From Macropodus opercularis (Eukaryota > Chordata > Actinopteri > Anabantiformes > Osphronemidae): a DNA stretch of 64,000 bases. The notes beneath the pieces are model-generated. The model was not told the DNA's origin and made no database searches. It worked only from the letters and a program-made list of their open reading frames with translations. The translations under genes and the position numbers were made by a program. The DNA lies in contig CM061105.1 of NCBI GenBank assembly GCA_030770545.1, forward strand, positions 3,579,001-3,643,000, written 5' to 3'. Of this stretch, positions 49,833 to 61,082 are shown in pieces (position 1 is the first letter of the stretch; each line of letters begins with the position of its first letter).

Positions 49833-52800
49833 AGGGACCACTAGGGGAACGGGGAAGGATGGATTTTATGACTGAATAAGTTGCTGATGGACATTTTTGA
49901 CAAATCATTACTCGCGTGAAGGAAGTGAATTAAGGGGTTGTGTGATATTTCTGAACAGAGACAAAGCCCTTAAGTAATCTTCACTCAAATGAAGTAGACC
50001 AGAGTGGTACTGTATGTGCGTAATACAGTCCTTATAGTGAGAAATATTCATATGCATACGCAGTCCGTCTTTTTGTAGGCACATTGAGGTTGGCGCCACT
50101 AATCCATTCACGTAGTCTGAGAGTCGGGTGAACCAAGGTGAGGAACACGTAAAAAAATAAAATAAAAAGAACAGTAGCCTTGTCTAGTCTAGTGTTAAAG
50201 TAAGTGGAGCCAGGTTTTAAGAGGTTATAAACATGGCTGTTGTTATAAGAGACTAAATCATCCAGAACCCTGTGCACTAGAGAGGCAGGTAATACCAGCA
50301 GTAAGAGCGTGTGTGTACTGATATTGTTAATATGGTAACATGTGGTGGGTTGGTGTTAAATAGTGATAGATTAACACTGAACGATATTATCATATGCCCA
50401 GATGATTATATTACATCTGTCTTTGCAATGAAAGAACGGCAGATCAGATCTCAAGTAGCTGTCCAGACAGGATATAAAGTCTAAGGGTGCTGGTGACATT
50501 GTCAATATGGATATTAAAGAGAAAAGAGGGACAGATCAGATGTCAGGAATGTAGCAAAGTCATTTAAAAGCTTTGATAGGTCGATAAATAATAGCGACGA
50601 TGTGGGAACACGTCCCAATACTACAGCTATCAGACCTTTTATGGTAATGGGAAGGCTCTCCACTTCCTCCTTTGCCAGGGTTACGTAGTTGACAATTGGA
50701 CACAAACCCTGAAGGAGTGGAGTCTTTTAATGGAATAAAATCTGTTCATCATAAAAGGCACATTCAAGAGATCCTGGATGTGGTGTCCCTTGGTCATAGG
50801 CGAACAAACATGGGAGCTGATCGACCTGGTGCGACTGGCTAGAACGATGTGCTTACAACCCTGGCCAGTGCTTCAATGAGACGTGGGCCATATGGACTCA
50901 GCGGTGGAAAGTCCTACGAGATCCTCTACGGAGCGAATCTCGGCCCGGGGTTGGACGGCAATGTCAGGCGCTGTGTGTAGCATAGCCAGCGAAAGGCTCT
51001 GAAAGGCGGACGTGGTGCCAAAAGCGCTCAGCAGTCGAGTTCAAACAGCAAAACAATGAGGCGGCAACGCCAGTGAGGCCACACGAAGACACAAAACAAG
51101 CCAGTCGTAAACTGCAACCGACTGTAGTTGTGTGTTTGTAGGTTTGTTGTCCTCCACGTTAGTACGTCTCATTAGTCCAATAGTCGGGCTGATACACAAA
51201 TGGCATCATGTTGTTGTATTATTTTCACAAAGACGAAATCCCCTATGATAGTGAGTTTCTTGACCTACAATATAACATGAGACAAATGAAGTGACTTTTT
51301 TTTTTTTTAAGAATTAACTCCAACGTGTTGAAAAACTGTAAAGACCTATTTCGACAAGTCACCCATGCTTTGCATCAGTCAGTCCAAACACATGAATGTA
51401 TTTTTCCTTCCTGTTCTGAGAACTCAAGTGGCGTAAATCAGCAACCGACTGTTTTAATTGTCACATGCCCGCCTGCGCACGCACACCCCATCTACACGTG
51501 CACGGCCAACTGACTATCAAGTTTGCAGCGGCTGGAGGATTTTTGTCCAGCAACAAGCGCAAATTGCCCATTTTCTAGATTTGCTTAGTGACAGAAGTCA
51601 AGCGGCTTTAACACTATTCGAAAACCATAGTGAGTGAAAATCAATCAACCTCGAAAGGAGCAGAATTAATTAAACAAAACACCGCCGTGTTCCATTCTCA
51701 CTCTTGGGGCAAAGTCTCATCCTTCAAAATGAGTCTTTCTTTCAATTCGCCTCCTGTTTACAAAAAAAAAAGAAGAAGAACGCGAATAGCTGTTGACGTG
51801 TGCGTGCGCATTTCAGTGTGTCTGCTGCTGTTGGGGAACGACCTTGATCAACAGCCGCCTGCTTTCAATTAGAACCGGCAGGAAACCATGTAATGACACA
51901 TGAAGCATGATGATGTGCTCCATAGCAAGTGAACCAACTATGCCTGTACAAATGGAGCCAGTGGCGCAACTGCTAATTTCATACACTGATTACGCATTTT
52001 ATTGCATATTAACTTTCCATATTTCACATATGCGGTGTACTTTTTATTATAAAGCATTTCCCAGTTGCCTGGTGACACCCAACCAGATAGACGCTCTGCT
52101 TCGTTAACAGGACTGACACGATTGCTAGATGAGTATCAGCTTGTTTAAATATGTCTTGACACCTGACAAGAAAGTCAGTTGTGATTCTCACATCAATTTG
52201 TTGCCTTCGACCGCGACAGCGTTGCCGCTATGAATGTGGTCTAATTTACATTTCTAAAAACAGAATGTTTTTAACTGTACATCTCTTGCACTGCTTCTCC
52301 TCAGTGTGTTACTTTATGCTTGTCACCGACCCACACATCCTATACTGAATATTGGTCATTGTGTCACAAAAAGAAATTTGCAATTGCAGTTTAGTTAAAA
52401 GGCAACAAATTGAAAATGTGATCTAAAGATAAAACAACAAGTCCAACTCTGGTTCATTCAAATTGGCTGTCATTACATTTGTCTCGTCATAAATGTGTTT
52501 TTGCTCTGAACCTACTGTAACATCTGGAGTTAATGTCACACTTTCACTGCAAAACCGCTTAATAATTCAACTGTCTTCCTCCTGTCACCTAAGCCCAGTT
52601 TAATATCGGAAATGTTTTGACAAGTTTTATGTAATTCTCAGTCACTGCACATACTGTAAGAGCAGCTTTTCCTTGTAGGAGCTGACACCCATTTAACAAT
52701 AGTAAAATGTTTCTTTCCTTTCTTTCTCTCTTCCCTTGACAAGGAATTTTCCCTTTGTGTTTGTTTATTCTCCATTTTTTTTTGTTTTTTTTCCCCGCCT

Positions 52801-53198
52801 CTCGATAATTGATTTTGTGTTAAGAGTTTTATTACCGCCTGAGTCATGGCCGCAAAGACCTCTGCATCACCCTCGTAGGGATCGCGGCAACAATAGTAAA
52901 TAAAGCACGAATGCTGATTAAATGAGAAGAAGAAATGGTGTGGTGGGCCAGGGTGGGGGTGTGTAACAAAACGTCAATATGTCCTTTTGGTGATGCTTCA
53001 TCAGAGACAATAAAAAAAAAACAGAGTCGAACAGAAAACAGAACTTGCTCTAAATACTGCTGAGCTTGGTGCAGCAAGACTTCCTTTCACAGCCTATTAA
53101 ATGTTTTATTCCTTTAAAGCTTCTTCTATCAGATCTGTAAAAAGAAACCACTAGAAAGAAATAGTGAGGAAAAGGTGCCAGTACATGGCGTGTCTTAC

Positions 53199-53336
53199 CG
53201 TACGTCTACCGCGTCCTCCATGACTGTCATGTCAGTCTTGCACTTGGCTGAGGGGTTGATGGCGAGCTCAGCAGGGGGGATGACAAAGCTTTTACTCAGT
53301 GGCAGCCACATTCCTTCTCCTAAGGTGTATGTAAAC
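53199..53336 (-). CDS. astn1: astn1 exon: inter-EGF region
   Basis: A 138-bp exon with acceptor CTCGGCAG|GTT and donor GTACG|GTAAGA. It encodes 45 full codons starting FTYTLGEGMWLPLSKSFVIP and ending TDMTVMEDAVDV, with one base at the start and two at the end belonging to split Arg codons. This is a highly conserved ectodomain stretch between EGF-like 1 and EGF-like 2; the order PPAELAINPSAKCKTD is characteristic of ASTN1. An open frame extends 5' of the acceptor, but that extension has no family similarity and lies beyond a good polypyrimidine/AG site, so the exon start is set by the splice site. Confidence 0.95.
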
Positions 53337-53639
53337 CTGCCGAGTAGAGCATGAGTGCACGCATTAACCCCTTTATCAATCATCACTATCATATCTGGAA
53401 AAACATTTCATTTCCCACTTTCTTTTAAAATTTGTTGTTATTATTACTTTTTATGCTGATTTAATATATGACCTGCATTTCCTTAAAATTTCTTATGGTT
53501 GAAATTCTATTATGAAATGACCCTTTATAAAACCCTAAATATCATTTTATCCCAGTATTTCAAGTAAATAGAAAAACATAGCAGCGGTGTCGTCAGACAA
53601 AGGGATGTGACGCCAATGCCTCACATCCACGTCATCCTC

Positions 53640-53830
53640 ACGTGAGGCTGAAAAACCTTATTCACATTTGACACTTGATGTGTCGATTGAAATCATAGAC
53701 TTAAAGACACTAGAAATGGACGACTGGAGCTGTTTTGGAAGTTTCAGTTCTGGACATGATGTCACGTCCACGTCATAAAAAGGTACACTCGGCATCTACA
53801 GGTGTTGTTGTCACCGTCCGTAAAGGGGTT
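53640..53830 (+). repeat. dispersed repeat related to the one near 23.7 kb
   Basis: Contains TGATGTGTCGATTGAAATC and GGACGACTGGAGCTGTTTTG. It shares ordered blocks with the 23.64-kb segment in the same orientation. No coding capacity; element class unknown. Confidence 0.45.
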
Positions 53831-54860
53831 AAAGCATAGAAAGGTTATGTATTTAGTGTTTTCATGGTCTGTGAAATACATTAGTAAACAATTATGGGTA
53901 AAAAGAAAAAAAGTCACCTCATCTGGTAACAGATGGTACCAGATTCAAACCTGGAGTTTGTGTCTTCATTTTTTTCCCCAGGTTTTATGTCACAACTCCT
54001 GCCTAAACTTTTAAATTTCCAAACTTCATATGCAAAATTCTAAACAAACTAGTTCTTTTGAGCTAAATGACATTTGCTAATGACAGTGTTCATTAGGTGC
54101 AAAAACAATCACGACACAATATAAATTTGGTCACGGTTTCATCAGTGGTCCTTGCTACATGAGTGATTCTAACGATCTCTCGGTGGCTAGGTATTATTTG
54201 TTTTACCTTTCAGGAAAGTTATACAATTTGCCTCACTCTGTTTCTGAACAGAAGGACATTGTGTGTACTTTGGTTGCAATGAATACGTAATGAGAAATCC
54301 TGAGAGAAAAAAAAAAAAGGGGGGGGGCAAGTAAGAGTTTCCCCTGAGACAAAACGGGGCTATAAATCTGTAAACAACACGTAAACAACAGATGTCTGGA
54401 ACAAGGGCTTTAAAACAATTCTTTATTTGTGAGTCAATGGACATCATCAATCTTTAAACACCGCGGATGAAATGTAATGCTTCCAACCTTAAGTTAAACA
54501 GTCCACGCTGATTAACATCCAATGCATTATTAGCGCTGATGAATTATGCATGGCTACTTGTAGTACAAAGGAGGGAAACCTGTTGATTAAATAGTTAACA
54601 ACCGTTTTTATGCAGACTAAACAGATTTCAATATTCACAAATGTTCTATTTGCATTTAATAAAAATGCTAACTTGGCATAAGGAAAGGACAGTGGAATGT
54701 GGGACTGCATGCGTTACTAGTCGCTTTAAGAGCAGAGATGATTCAAGCACTGTGGAGGCGGAACACTTAATTACATCCATCCGTTTATCCCAATGTCAAG
54801 TTCAAGTGTATCAAAATCTTTCGGAGTTTATTAATTTGTTAGTTGTTTTTTTTAAAGCCT

Positions 54861-54878
54861 GTGTGTGTGTGTGTGTGT
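54861..54878 (+). repeat. short (GT)n microsatellite
   Basis: Nine GT units. Confidence 0.9.
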
Positions 54879-55622
54879 TTGTTTCTGGAAATTCGTAAGT
54901 CATTTCGCCTTCTCATCTGGGACAAGCGACGCACCACCAGACCAAGTGAAAGTCCCCGTGATGCAGTGTGACGTATATGGACGACCACAGGACGAATTAG
55001 CAGCCGCTTAATGAGCACTGCTTTATAATGGACAACTGGGGACTGGTGCGGTAAGCTGCTATATGACTTATCTGGTTCACCCTGAGAGAAACAGGAGGCG
55101 GAAAACACCAGGAGTTCCCGCGAGACAACAGTTTGTTGAGTGGAAAACATGTTTTCAGAACAGGGAGCAGCTCCTGGTGTTTAATACTGTGTGAACGGCA
55201 AACACTGCTTGTTTGAATGCTGATGCTCAGCATTTATCTCCTCTTGCACTCGTCCTCAAAGTTGCTTTGTTGCATATAGCGCTGTGACGCTAATTGCCTC
55301 ATTTGTTTCTGTGTACAGTGGTAACTGTAAGCTTTAGCAAACCAAAACATGGCTGCGTAGTCTCTGACATGGGTGGATGACATACGCACTGTAAGGTCTC
55401 ACGGGTGGGAGTCAACGGGGTTGTTTGGTACAGTTTAAAGGTGGAGGATGAAATGTTTAACGTACGGATGCGGGAGTAGTGTGTACACACAGGAAACTCT
55501 ACTGGGGAGTATGAGAAGGAAAAAGGCTTCTTTCAGAATAAAACCTACAGGAGACATAGCAAACGCAGACATTTGTGTGATGCAGGTTTCCCCTGTCAGA
55601 TGCCACGAGTGGGCCTCAGAAG

Positions 55623-55624
<2 letters not shown>

Positions 55625-55691
<67 letters not shown>
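55625..55691 (+). repeat. long (GT)n microsatellite
   Basis: About 33 uninterrupted GT units, the longest pure dinucleotide tract in the window; alternating purine-pyrimidine sequence with Z-DNA potential and probable length polymorphism. Confidence 0.98.
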
Positions 55692-57137
55692 CCTTTTTAC
55701 TGTAAGTGGTATCACAAACTGGGTTTTTGTTGCTTCTGCTGCTAGGGAGCCAGAGTCCTGTAATGAAGGCAACAGTGCATCCTCTGTCAGATGTGTTCTC
55801 TTCACATGTCATTTTGGGAAGACAAACTTTGTTAAGCAGCTCTATCACAGACAAGAGCACTTCTGCTATGAATTCTACAGACTCATAGCTGTGTAACTTT
55901 GAACTTAGGCCTAAAAGACCATGGCCGTCGTCAGAAACAAAAAAAGGGAAAAACAGGGTCGAGTGGAAATGCGGTAGAGTGAATCCTTCGCAGACCTTAT
56001 CCGCTTAGCCACTATAACAATAGGTCCACATGACACAAAATCTCCCAGTTGCACCAAACGCCACACATACTCCAACAACCAGCCATCTTCTTACAAACAG
56101 CAGGCAAGGGAATATTGGAAGAAGGGAACCACACTTGTTGTTCAGGCCGATAGAGAGGACAACTCTTGTTAGCCCAAGATGAAACAGCTCTTCTTCAAGC
56201 GAGCAAACCTCTTCTAAACATCTTCTAAAAATGCTTGGGTAGAAGCAACAAACAGAGGATGGAAGAGCACAGTTTGCAAAACTAGTCTCCGGTTTTTGAT
56301 TCAGTCGTGGCCGTTGGTGTGTGGATGGAATCCGGAAAAGAGGAAAACTTGAACCGGAACGAGGATCCGAGGAAAGAGGATCAAATCAGCAAACCAGTCC
56401 ACAAAGGTAATGACGAAGGAAGACCAGCAGCCGAGTCACTGGAACTCAATGACTAAGGTCAGCAAAGTACAGGAAGCTGACCTAAGATAGCCCATACGTT
56501 TCATTCTGCAAGGCCTGGCTTGAGCACATCCAGAGCAAGAAGATAAGAACTGCCAGCAACAACAAAACGACATCGCTTAGACGAGTGAGGCAGGAGAAGC
56601 GTGTACGAAAACCACAACCTGGTGGAGGAGGCATGGTTTGCCTATGGCGTAGAAGAACGGGTGAGAAACAAACGGAGAGGGAGAGAGAAAGGAGCTGGTG
56701 ACCCTTACGCCCATTAATTTGAGCTCAGTGTCTCACTAGGGTGCACCAGCCAGTTCTCCATGGGTTGCATAATTCTTGGCAAAATGTCATAATACTGCGG
56801 AGGACAGCGAGAGTGTCTTTTAATCAGCTTTACAAACATTTAAACACGTTATCAGCCAACAATATGAGAACTCACATCTCGCTCCAGTAAAAATAAAGTA
56901 GTCGTGCCTTTTTAATTTGCAAATCCAATTTCGAACTCTATTACATAGCAAACGTTGTCTGTGTCTGGTCTACAAAAGGCATTTTGCGAGCGCAATTTAG
57001 GCCCTTCTCATAATCATGCAGGAGAAAGTCCATCAAAGTCAGTGTACCAGAATTATAATAAGTTACTTGACTATGCAATCTTGTGCGTGAGGCATTGTGC
57101 AAGCGCAATGGAGAATGTTTTGTGAAGTTTCCGTTAC

Positions 57138-57212
57138 CTGAAAATGCGATCAGAAGGTTGTTCTCCCATCACAAGATCAAAACCACGCTGGAAGATGGTG
57201 TAAGGCCAGGGA
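57138..57212 (-). CDS. astn1: astn1 exon: linker after EGF-like domain 1
   Basis: A 75-bp exon with acceptor GATGCCAG|TCC and donor TTCAG|GTAACG. Its first base completes the Gly codon of the previous exon, and it reads PWPYTIFQRGFDLVMGEQPS DRIF, leaving AG for the Arg codon shared with the next exon. In both astrotactin paralogues the PWPYT segment directly follows EGF-like 1; QRGFDLV fits ASTN1 better than the ASTN2 version. There is no cysteine, consistent with an inter-domain linker. The intron separating it from the previous exon is only 1.8 kb, the shortest here. Confidence 0.92.
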
Positions 57213-59001
57213 CTGGCATCAACAAAGAAAAGATCAGAGGCACGGACAAAAAAAAGAGAGGAGAGAATAAAAGTGTGTGTTAAAATCAAAGCCAGAGAAG
57301 CAGTGAATTTTTTAGTGTATCCACCCTCCTAATCTAACCCACCTAAAATCACAAGCCGTGTTTCAACTTTGCATCATTCCCGCCTTCTAAAGCCTCCGAA
57401 ATCACACACGGCATTAAGATCTGTGCTGTGTGTAAACATGCTGATTGAAAAATTTGTTCTGCGACAGCTGACATGCAACGTGACTTTGGCTCAGAGCTAT
57501 TTACCAGGGGGAGGGGAACGAGAGAAGCTTGACAGCGTAGGACCAAGCGGGAGAAAGACAGAAAGAGCAGACAACGGGGAAAAAAAAAAGAGAGTAGGAG
57601 CGAGACAAAGACATAGAGGAATGGTGAGGGGACGAGACAGATGCCACCAGGCAGGAGTGAGAGAAAGGGAGAATGATGGAGATTAATGGTAAGTGGCAGC
57701 TCAGGGACTTAACAGTCTGCAAAGTGTGAGCGTAAGGAGAAGAAGTGACAGAGGCCCGATGTCATTCTGAGCAAACTCCTCCACTACTGTAAGCAAAAAA
57801 AAAAAGAGCATCGAGGTAGAGGGGAGCGGCATCCCTGCCACAGGCGGCGGCCATTAAATATGTATGTCACCCCAGGGTGCTTTAAATGACAGGGCCACGA
57901 CAGGGACACAGGGACAGCACCAGGGACAGCGGTGCAGGGGTCGAAGGAAAAATTCTGATGTAAAAAAAAAAAAATCTACATGTTGTACAAACACTGTGGC
58001 TGCCATGGAATACTGTTAAAATAAAAAGGAAGTGGCACAATCTACCTGCTGCTGAGGATATATACAGTATTTATTTTTGTATTATTTTAATTAGGTTACT
58101 GATGATCCATACAAAAACAAGCATTGCTGTCTGCTACCATGCATAACATCCTTCAACACTGCAAGTTCACTTCAAACTATAAGAATATCATGAAATTTGC
58201 AACTGATACCAAATTAAACAGTCTGATGTTTTGTTTACCCATTAGAAGCTGCCAGGAATATCTTTCTCAGATATTAATATGCTTACACATAGTTGAAACC
58301 CTCCTTTATCACCTAGTGGTTGGCACTGTGGCAGCGGTGAGATCTAAATGTCAAGGACATTTTCATAAGCAGTTGTGGAAACCAATTAAGCATTTATGTG
58401 ACTTCCTAAGACCGGGTCTGAAAGAGCGTTTTTCTAAAGCCAAAAAGATACCAAGTGATGACCTGGAATCATTAACGTAATACAGAAAAAGTGGCCCTGA
58501 GCCAAAGAGGTCGGCTGAGCAAACACCACAGTTAAGCTCCTGTCCTCAAAAACAGAACAATTAACTGCAAATGGATAATTTTCCTGCTGGTTTGAAACTC
58601 GTGCTATGACCAGCTATGTGACTTTGACCATACTGTAGCACCGCCTCACTCATACAGAGCAGATGAGCTAAGGGCCTTGCTCAAGGGCATTGCTGTGGCG
58701 TTGATGAGTGAGGGGCAACTGCAGCTTTTTCAAATCTTTCATATTTTACTGCAAATAACAGTTTGCAGAGCTTTATCTCCAGTCAAAAACACAGTGCACG
58801 TGATCCACCAATTAGTTTCTTATAGGTCTGCACAGTTAAAGTGCTTCTGCAGTTTAATCTGATTGTAAAAATTAACTAGCTTCGGCAACATCAGCGCATC
58901 TGCGACAGGATTCTTGTGCTTATATATCATCCCTCCATCATCTTGACTTCATAATGAGCAATCACAGATCCTCCTGAGGTGATTAACGTACAGTAGCTTA
59001 C
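57213..59001 (-). other. astn1: astn1 intron, 1.8 kb
   Basis: Separates the EGF-1 exon from the following linker exon. It has a purine-rich patch on the plus strand (about 57.5-57.68 kb) and short A-runs; nothing else was recognised. Confidence 0.85.
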
Positions 59002-59086
59002 CCCTGATTGGGTCCCCACTCACTGCGTATGCAGAGGTGCTTGTAGACCGGGTCCTTCATGTAGCCGTCCAGGCAAAGACATTCGC
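59002..59086 (-). CDS. astn1: astn1 exon: end of EGF-like domain 1
   Basis: This is the most 5' exon in the window, 85 bp. The acceptor reads TTTGCAG|GC and the donor CAGGG|GTAAGC. It begins with the last two bases of a codon (Gly, if the missing upstream exon ends in G) and then reads ECLCLDGYMKDPVYKHLC IRSEWGPNQ, leaving GG for the next exon. The Cys-x-Cys and the later Cys are the C-terminal half of the first EGF-like domain in the extracellular part of astrotactin. KDPVYKHLCIRSEWG is an ASTN1-type segment. The upstream exon with the start of this EGF domain was not found between 59087 and 64000, so that intron is at least 4.9 kb long. Confidence 0.92.
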
Positions 59087-61068
59087 CTGCAAACAGAAGA
59101 GTAATTCAATCACGTCTTAATTGCAGTCAAGGCTTTTCTGAACTCGATAGAGAGTTTCCTTCACTGCTTTGCTTTTATTTTACTCCGTTGGCACTATCCT
59201 GAAAATGATGGTCTCGAAGCAGTCAAAACACTCTCTACTTAGCGTAGAGTGCATTTTCATGTTATTAGGTTTTCCCTTCAGGTGTAGCTATTTTAGGTTT
59301 TTTTAAATATCCAGTTGCCTTCCTAAGGTTCTTCTAATGACGGTGTTTGTAATGAATGACGTACATAAGTCCAGATTCCAGCTCAAGTGGAAGGTACACA
59401 GCGTTGACGATGACTATTATTGATTGTGTCACTAATGTTAAGATAAGACAGAGATAAGCGAAGATTCGATTAATACACTTCAGAAATCTCTGCAGGGAAA
59501 TTCAGAATAATTCAGTTGACAACAATTTAACTGATTGTCAGACGTTTTATTTTTTTAGGATGTGATTTTTGGTTTACAAATATTTCCCAAATCTCATTCT
59601 AACTTTTCCTAAAGCCTGAACACACAACCACGTCATCATCTTAATCAGGATCCGCCACTTACATGTATAGTCAAATGACATACTAGGTTAATATGGTTAC
59701 TAATGCATCAACCCTGTCACTTAAACTAGACTAACGGCCACACATTCAAACTAAACAGCTAAGTTAAGCATTAAATTGAAAGAATTAAAAAGATAAAAAT
59801 CATTTTTGTGACCTCAGATTTCCATTCCTGCTACTATTGCTGTCACCATTCACTTTTAACAGCTTTCTTGCCATCGTGTTGTTTTAGAATTTATTGCTCC
59901 TCCGGCAACACTCAGTCACAAAAAATGATTTTAATTTCCAAAACTCAGGGTCACCTTTTAATTTGTTTAACATTTAATTTGACGAATCTTTAGTTTAACA
60001 TCTAATTTGACGAACTTCTGGAAACGCTTCAAAAATACCGAAGTAACTTATTCATCAGGCTGCACATACAGTGTTTGACGCAGGTGTCTGGCTGGTCCCA
60101 GTGACTAACATCCTCTACCTAAATGGAAAGTAATTAAATTAGTTGTTCGTCTAATGAATAGAGACTCTTGATATTTACTAAAGCAAAGCTTGCCTGGCTC
60201 TGTAATTCTGATTTAATTCTGATTCTGAATCAGGCCTAAGGCATTATTTTAGGGCATTTTTAAATAGGTTGACGCTCATCTGCACTGTCCACTGACTGAG
60301 GACGAGGCACAGTGCTCGTGTAAAACAGCTTCCACCCCCCCCACACCCGAGTGTCATAGCAGTACCTGACCAGCGGGACCACAGCGGTGCAGTGGTGAAG
60401 GGATTTGGATTCATGCTGTCATCCTGTGAAGCCTTTTAGCAAAGAACAGCGAAACATCAGCTTTTTGTTCTGCTGTCAGCTCTCGAGAGAAATGTCAGCA
60501 TTGACTTTGCTCAGTATGATTGATGGGGCCTCACCTTTGGTTTAGAGTTACTCAGGGGTAACATGTAAAACACGCTCTGCCCATGCACAATGGGAGGCAA
60601 ATGAAGGGCACAAGCCCTGGGCTTTTATGCACCACTGTTAATGGAAAAGGTCAACTGTCAGTACCTGCCAGGCTAAAGAGAATCCTATTCAGTGATTCTT
60701 CTGCTCATGGTGCTTGAATAAAGGGGAAATGACTCAACTCACTCTTTTTTATATTTGATAACATACCACATACTCAGAAGCATCTTTTGAATCCACATTG
60801 ACTCAACGACTAGCTGTAGTTAACAGGAATGGTTTTTATAGATTACACATGCAATTAAAAGAGTCTGTTCTGGGGGATGAAACGGAAGTCAAGGCTGGTA
60901 CAAAGATAATAATTCAACCTATCGAACTACTAGCATCTTTCTATATCTTTCGACATTTCTATTCTGTCCATGTTGTAGCGATGGCGAGACGAAGCCTTTG
61001 CGTCGGCGTCGAAGCTCATAGTCAACCACCTCATGGAGCGGCTCATTTCAGGAGCTCATTTTAACCTA

Positions 61069-61082
61069 CTGCCATCCAGTGG
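61069..61082 (-). promoter_or_regulatory. CTCF-like binding motif, one mismatch
   Basis: Minus-strand reading CCACTGGATGGCAG matches the CTCF core with one tolerated substitution (G for A at position 6). It has the same orientation as the site at 42711. It lies in the intron upstream of the EGF-1 exon. Confidence 0.4.

Larger units (their letters stand above)
41866..53198 (-). other. astn1: astn1 intron, 11.3 kb, with nested transposons
   Basis: Carries a pair of direct repeats and a CTCF-like site (42.2-42.8 kb), an L2-like LINE 3' end (45.9-46.8 kb), a 33-bp tandem duplication, a LINE split by a Tc1-like transposon (47.6-49.7 kb) and a (GGAGA)n microsatellite. The 50.7-51.1 kb segment is GC-richer and may be another decayed element, but could not be identified. 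Confidence 0.85.
53337..57137 (-). other. astn1: astn1 intron, 3.8 kb
   Basis: Contains a dispersed repeat copy (about 53640-53830), a short (GT)n at 54861-54878, and a longer (GT)n at 55625-55691. The unique-looking stretch 55.9-56.75 kb could not be assigned. Confidence 0.85.
13834..59086 (-). other. astn1: astrotactin-1 gene, internal part (seven exons)
   Basis: Seven minus-strand exons, in transcript order 59086-59002, 57212-57138, 53336-53199, 41865-41715, 27269-27103, 24357-24163 and 13961-13834, splice in frame with canonical GT-AG sites into 939 nt (313 codons) and no stop. Astrotactins are vertebrate neuronal membrane proteins; ASTN1 mediates neuron-glia adhesion during glial-guided migration, and ASTN2 controls ASTN1 surface levels. 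The joined product runs through the end of EGF-like 1, EGF-like 2 and 3 and the start of the MACPF domain. Paralogue choice rests on remembered differences: this copy reads KDPVYKHLCIRSEWG, TYTLGEGMWLPLSKSF and DDPTLYNIQMFCG, where ASTN2 differs at many of these positions. Both ends of the gene lie outside the window. Both the coding capacity and the splice sites look intact. Confidence 0.93.

Noticed and set aside
49556..49908. Frame encoding RRGEE repeats (or the LLSSP repeat on the other strand)
   Set aside because: Translation of the (GGAGA)n microsatellite flanked by LINE sequence, not a gene.
55435..55896. Open frames of 60-141 codons on both strands
   Set aside because: They are kept open by the (GT)n tract, giving poly-(His-Thr) or poly-(Cys-Val); an artefact of the microsatellite.
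57083..57283. Plus-strand open frame over the 57.1-kb exon
   Set aside because: It is the antisense shadow of an astn1 exon.
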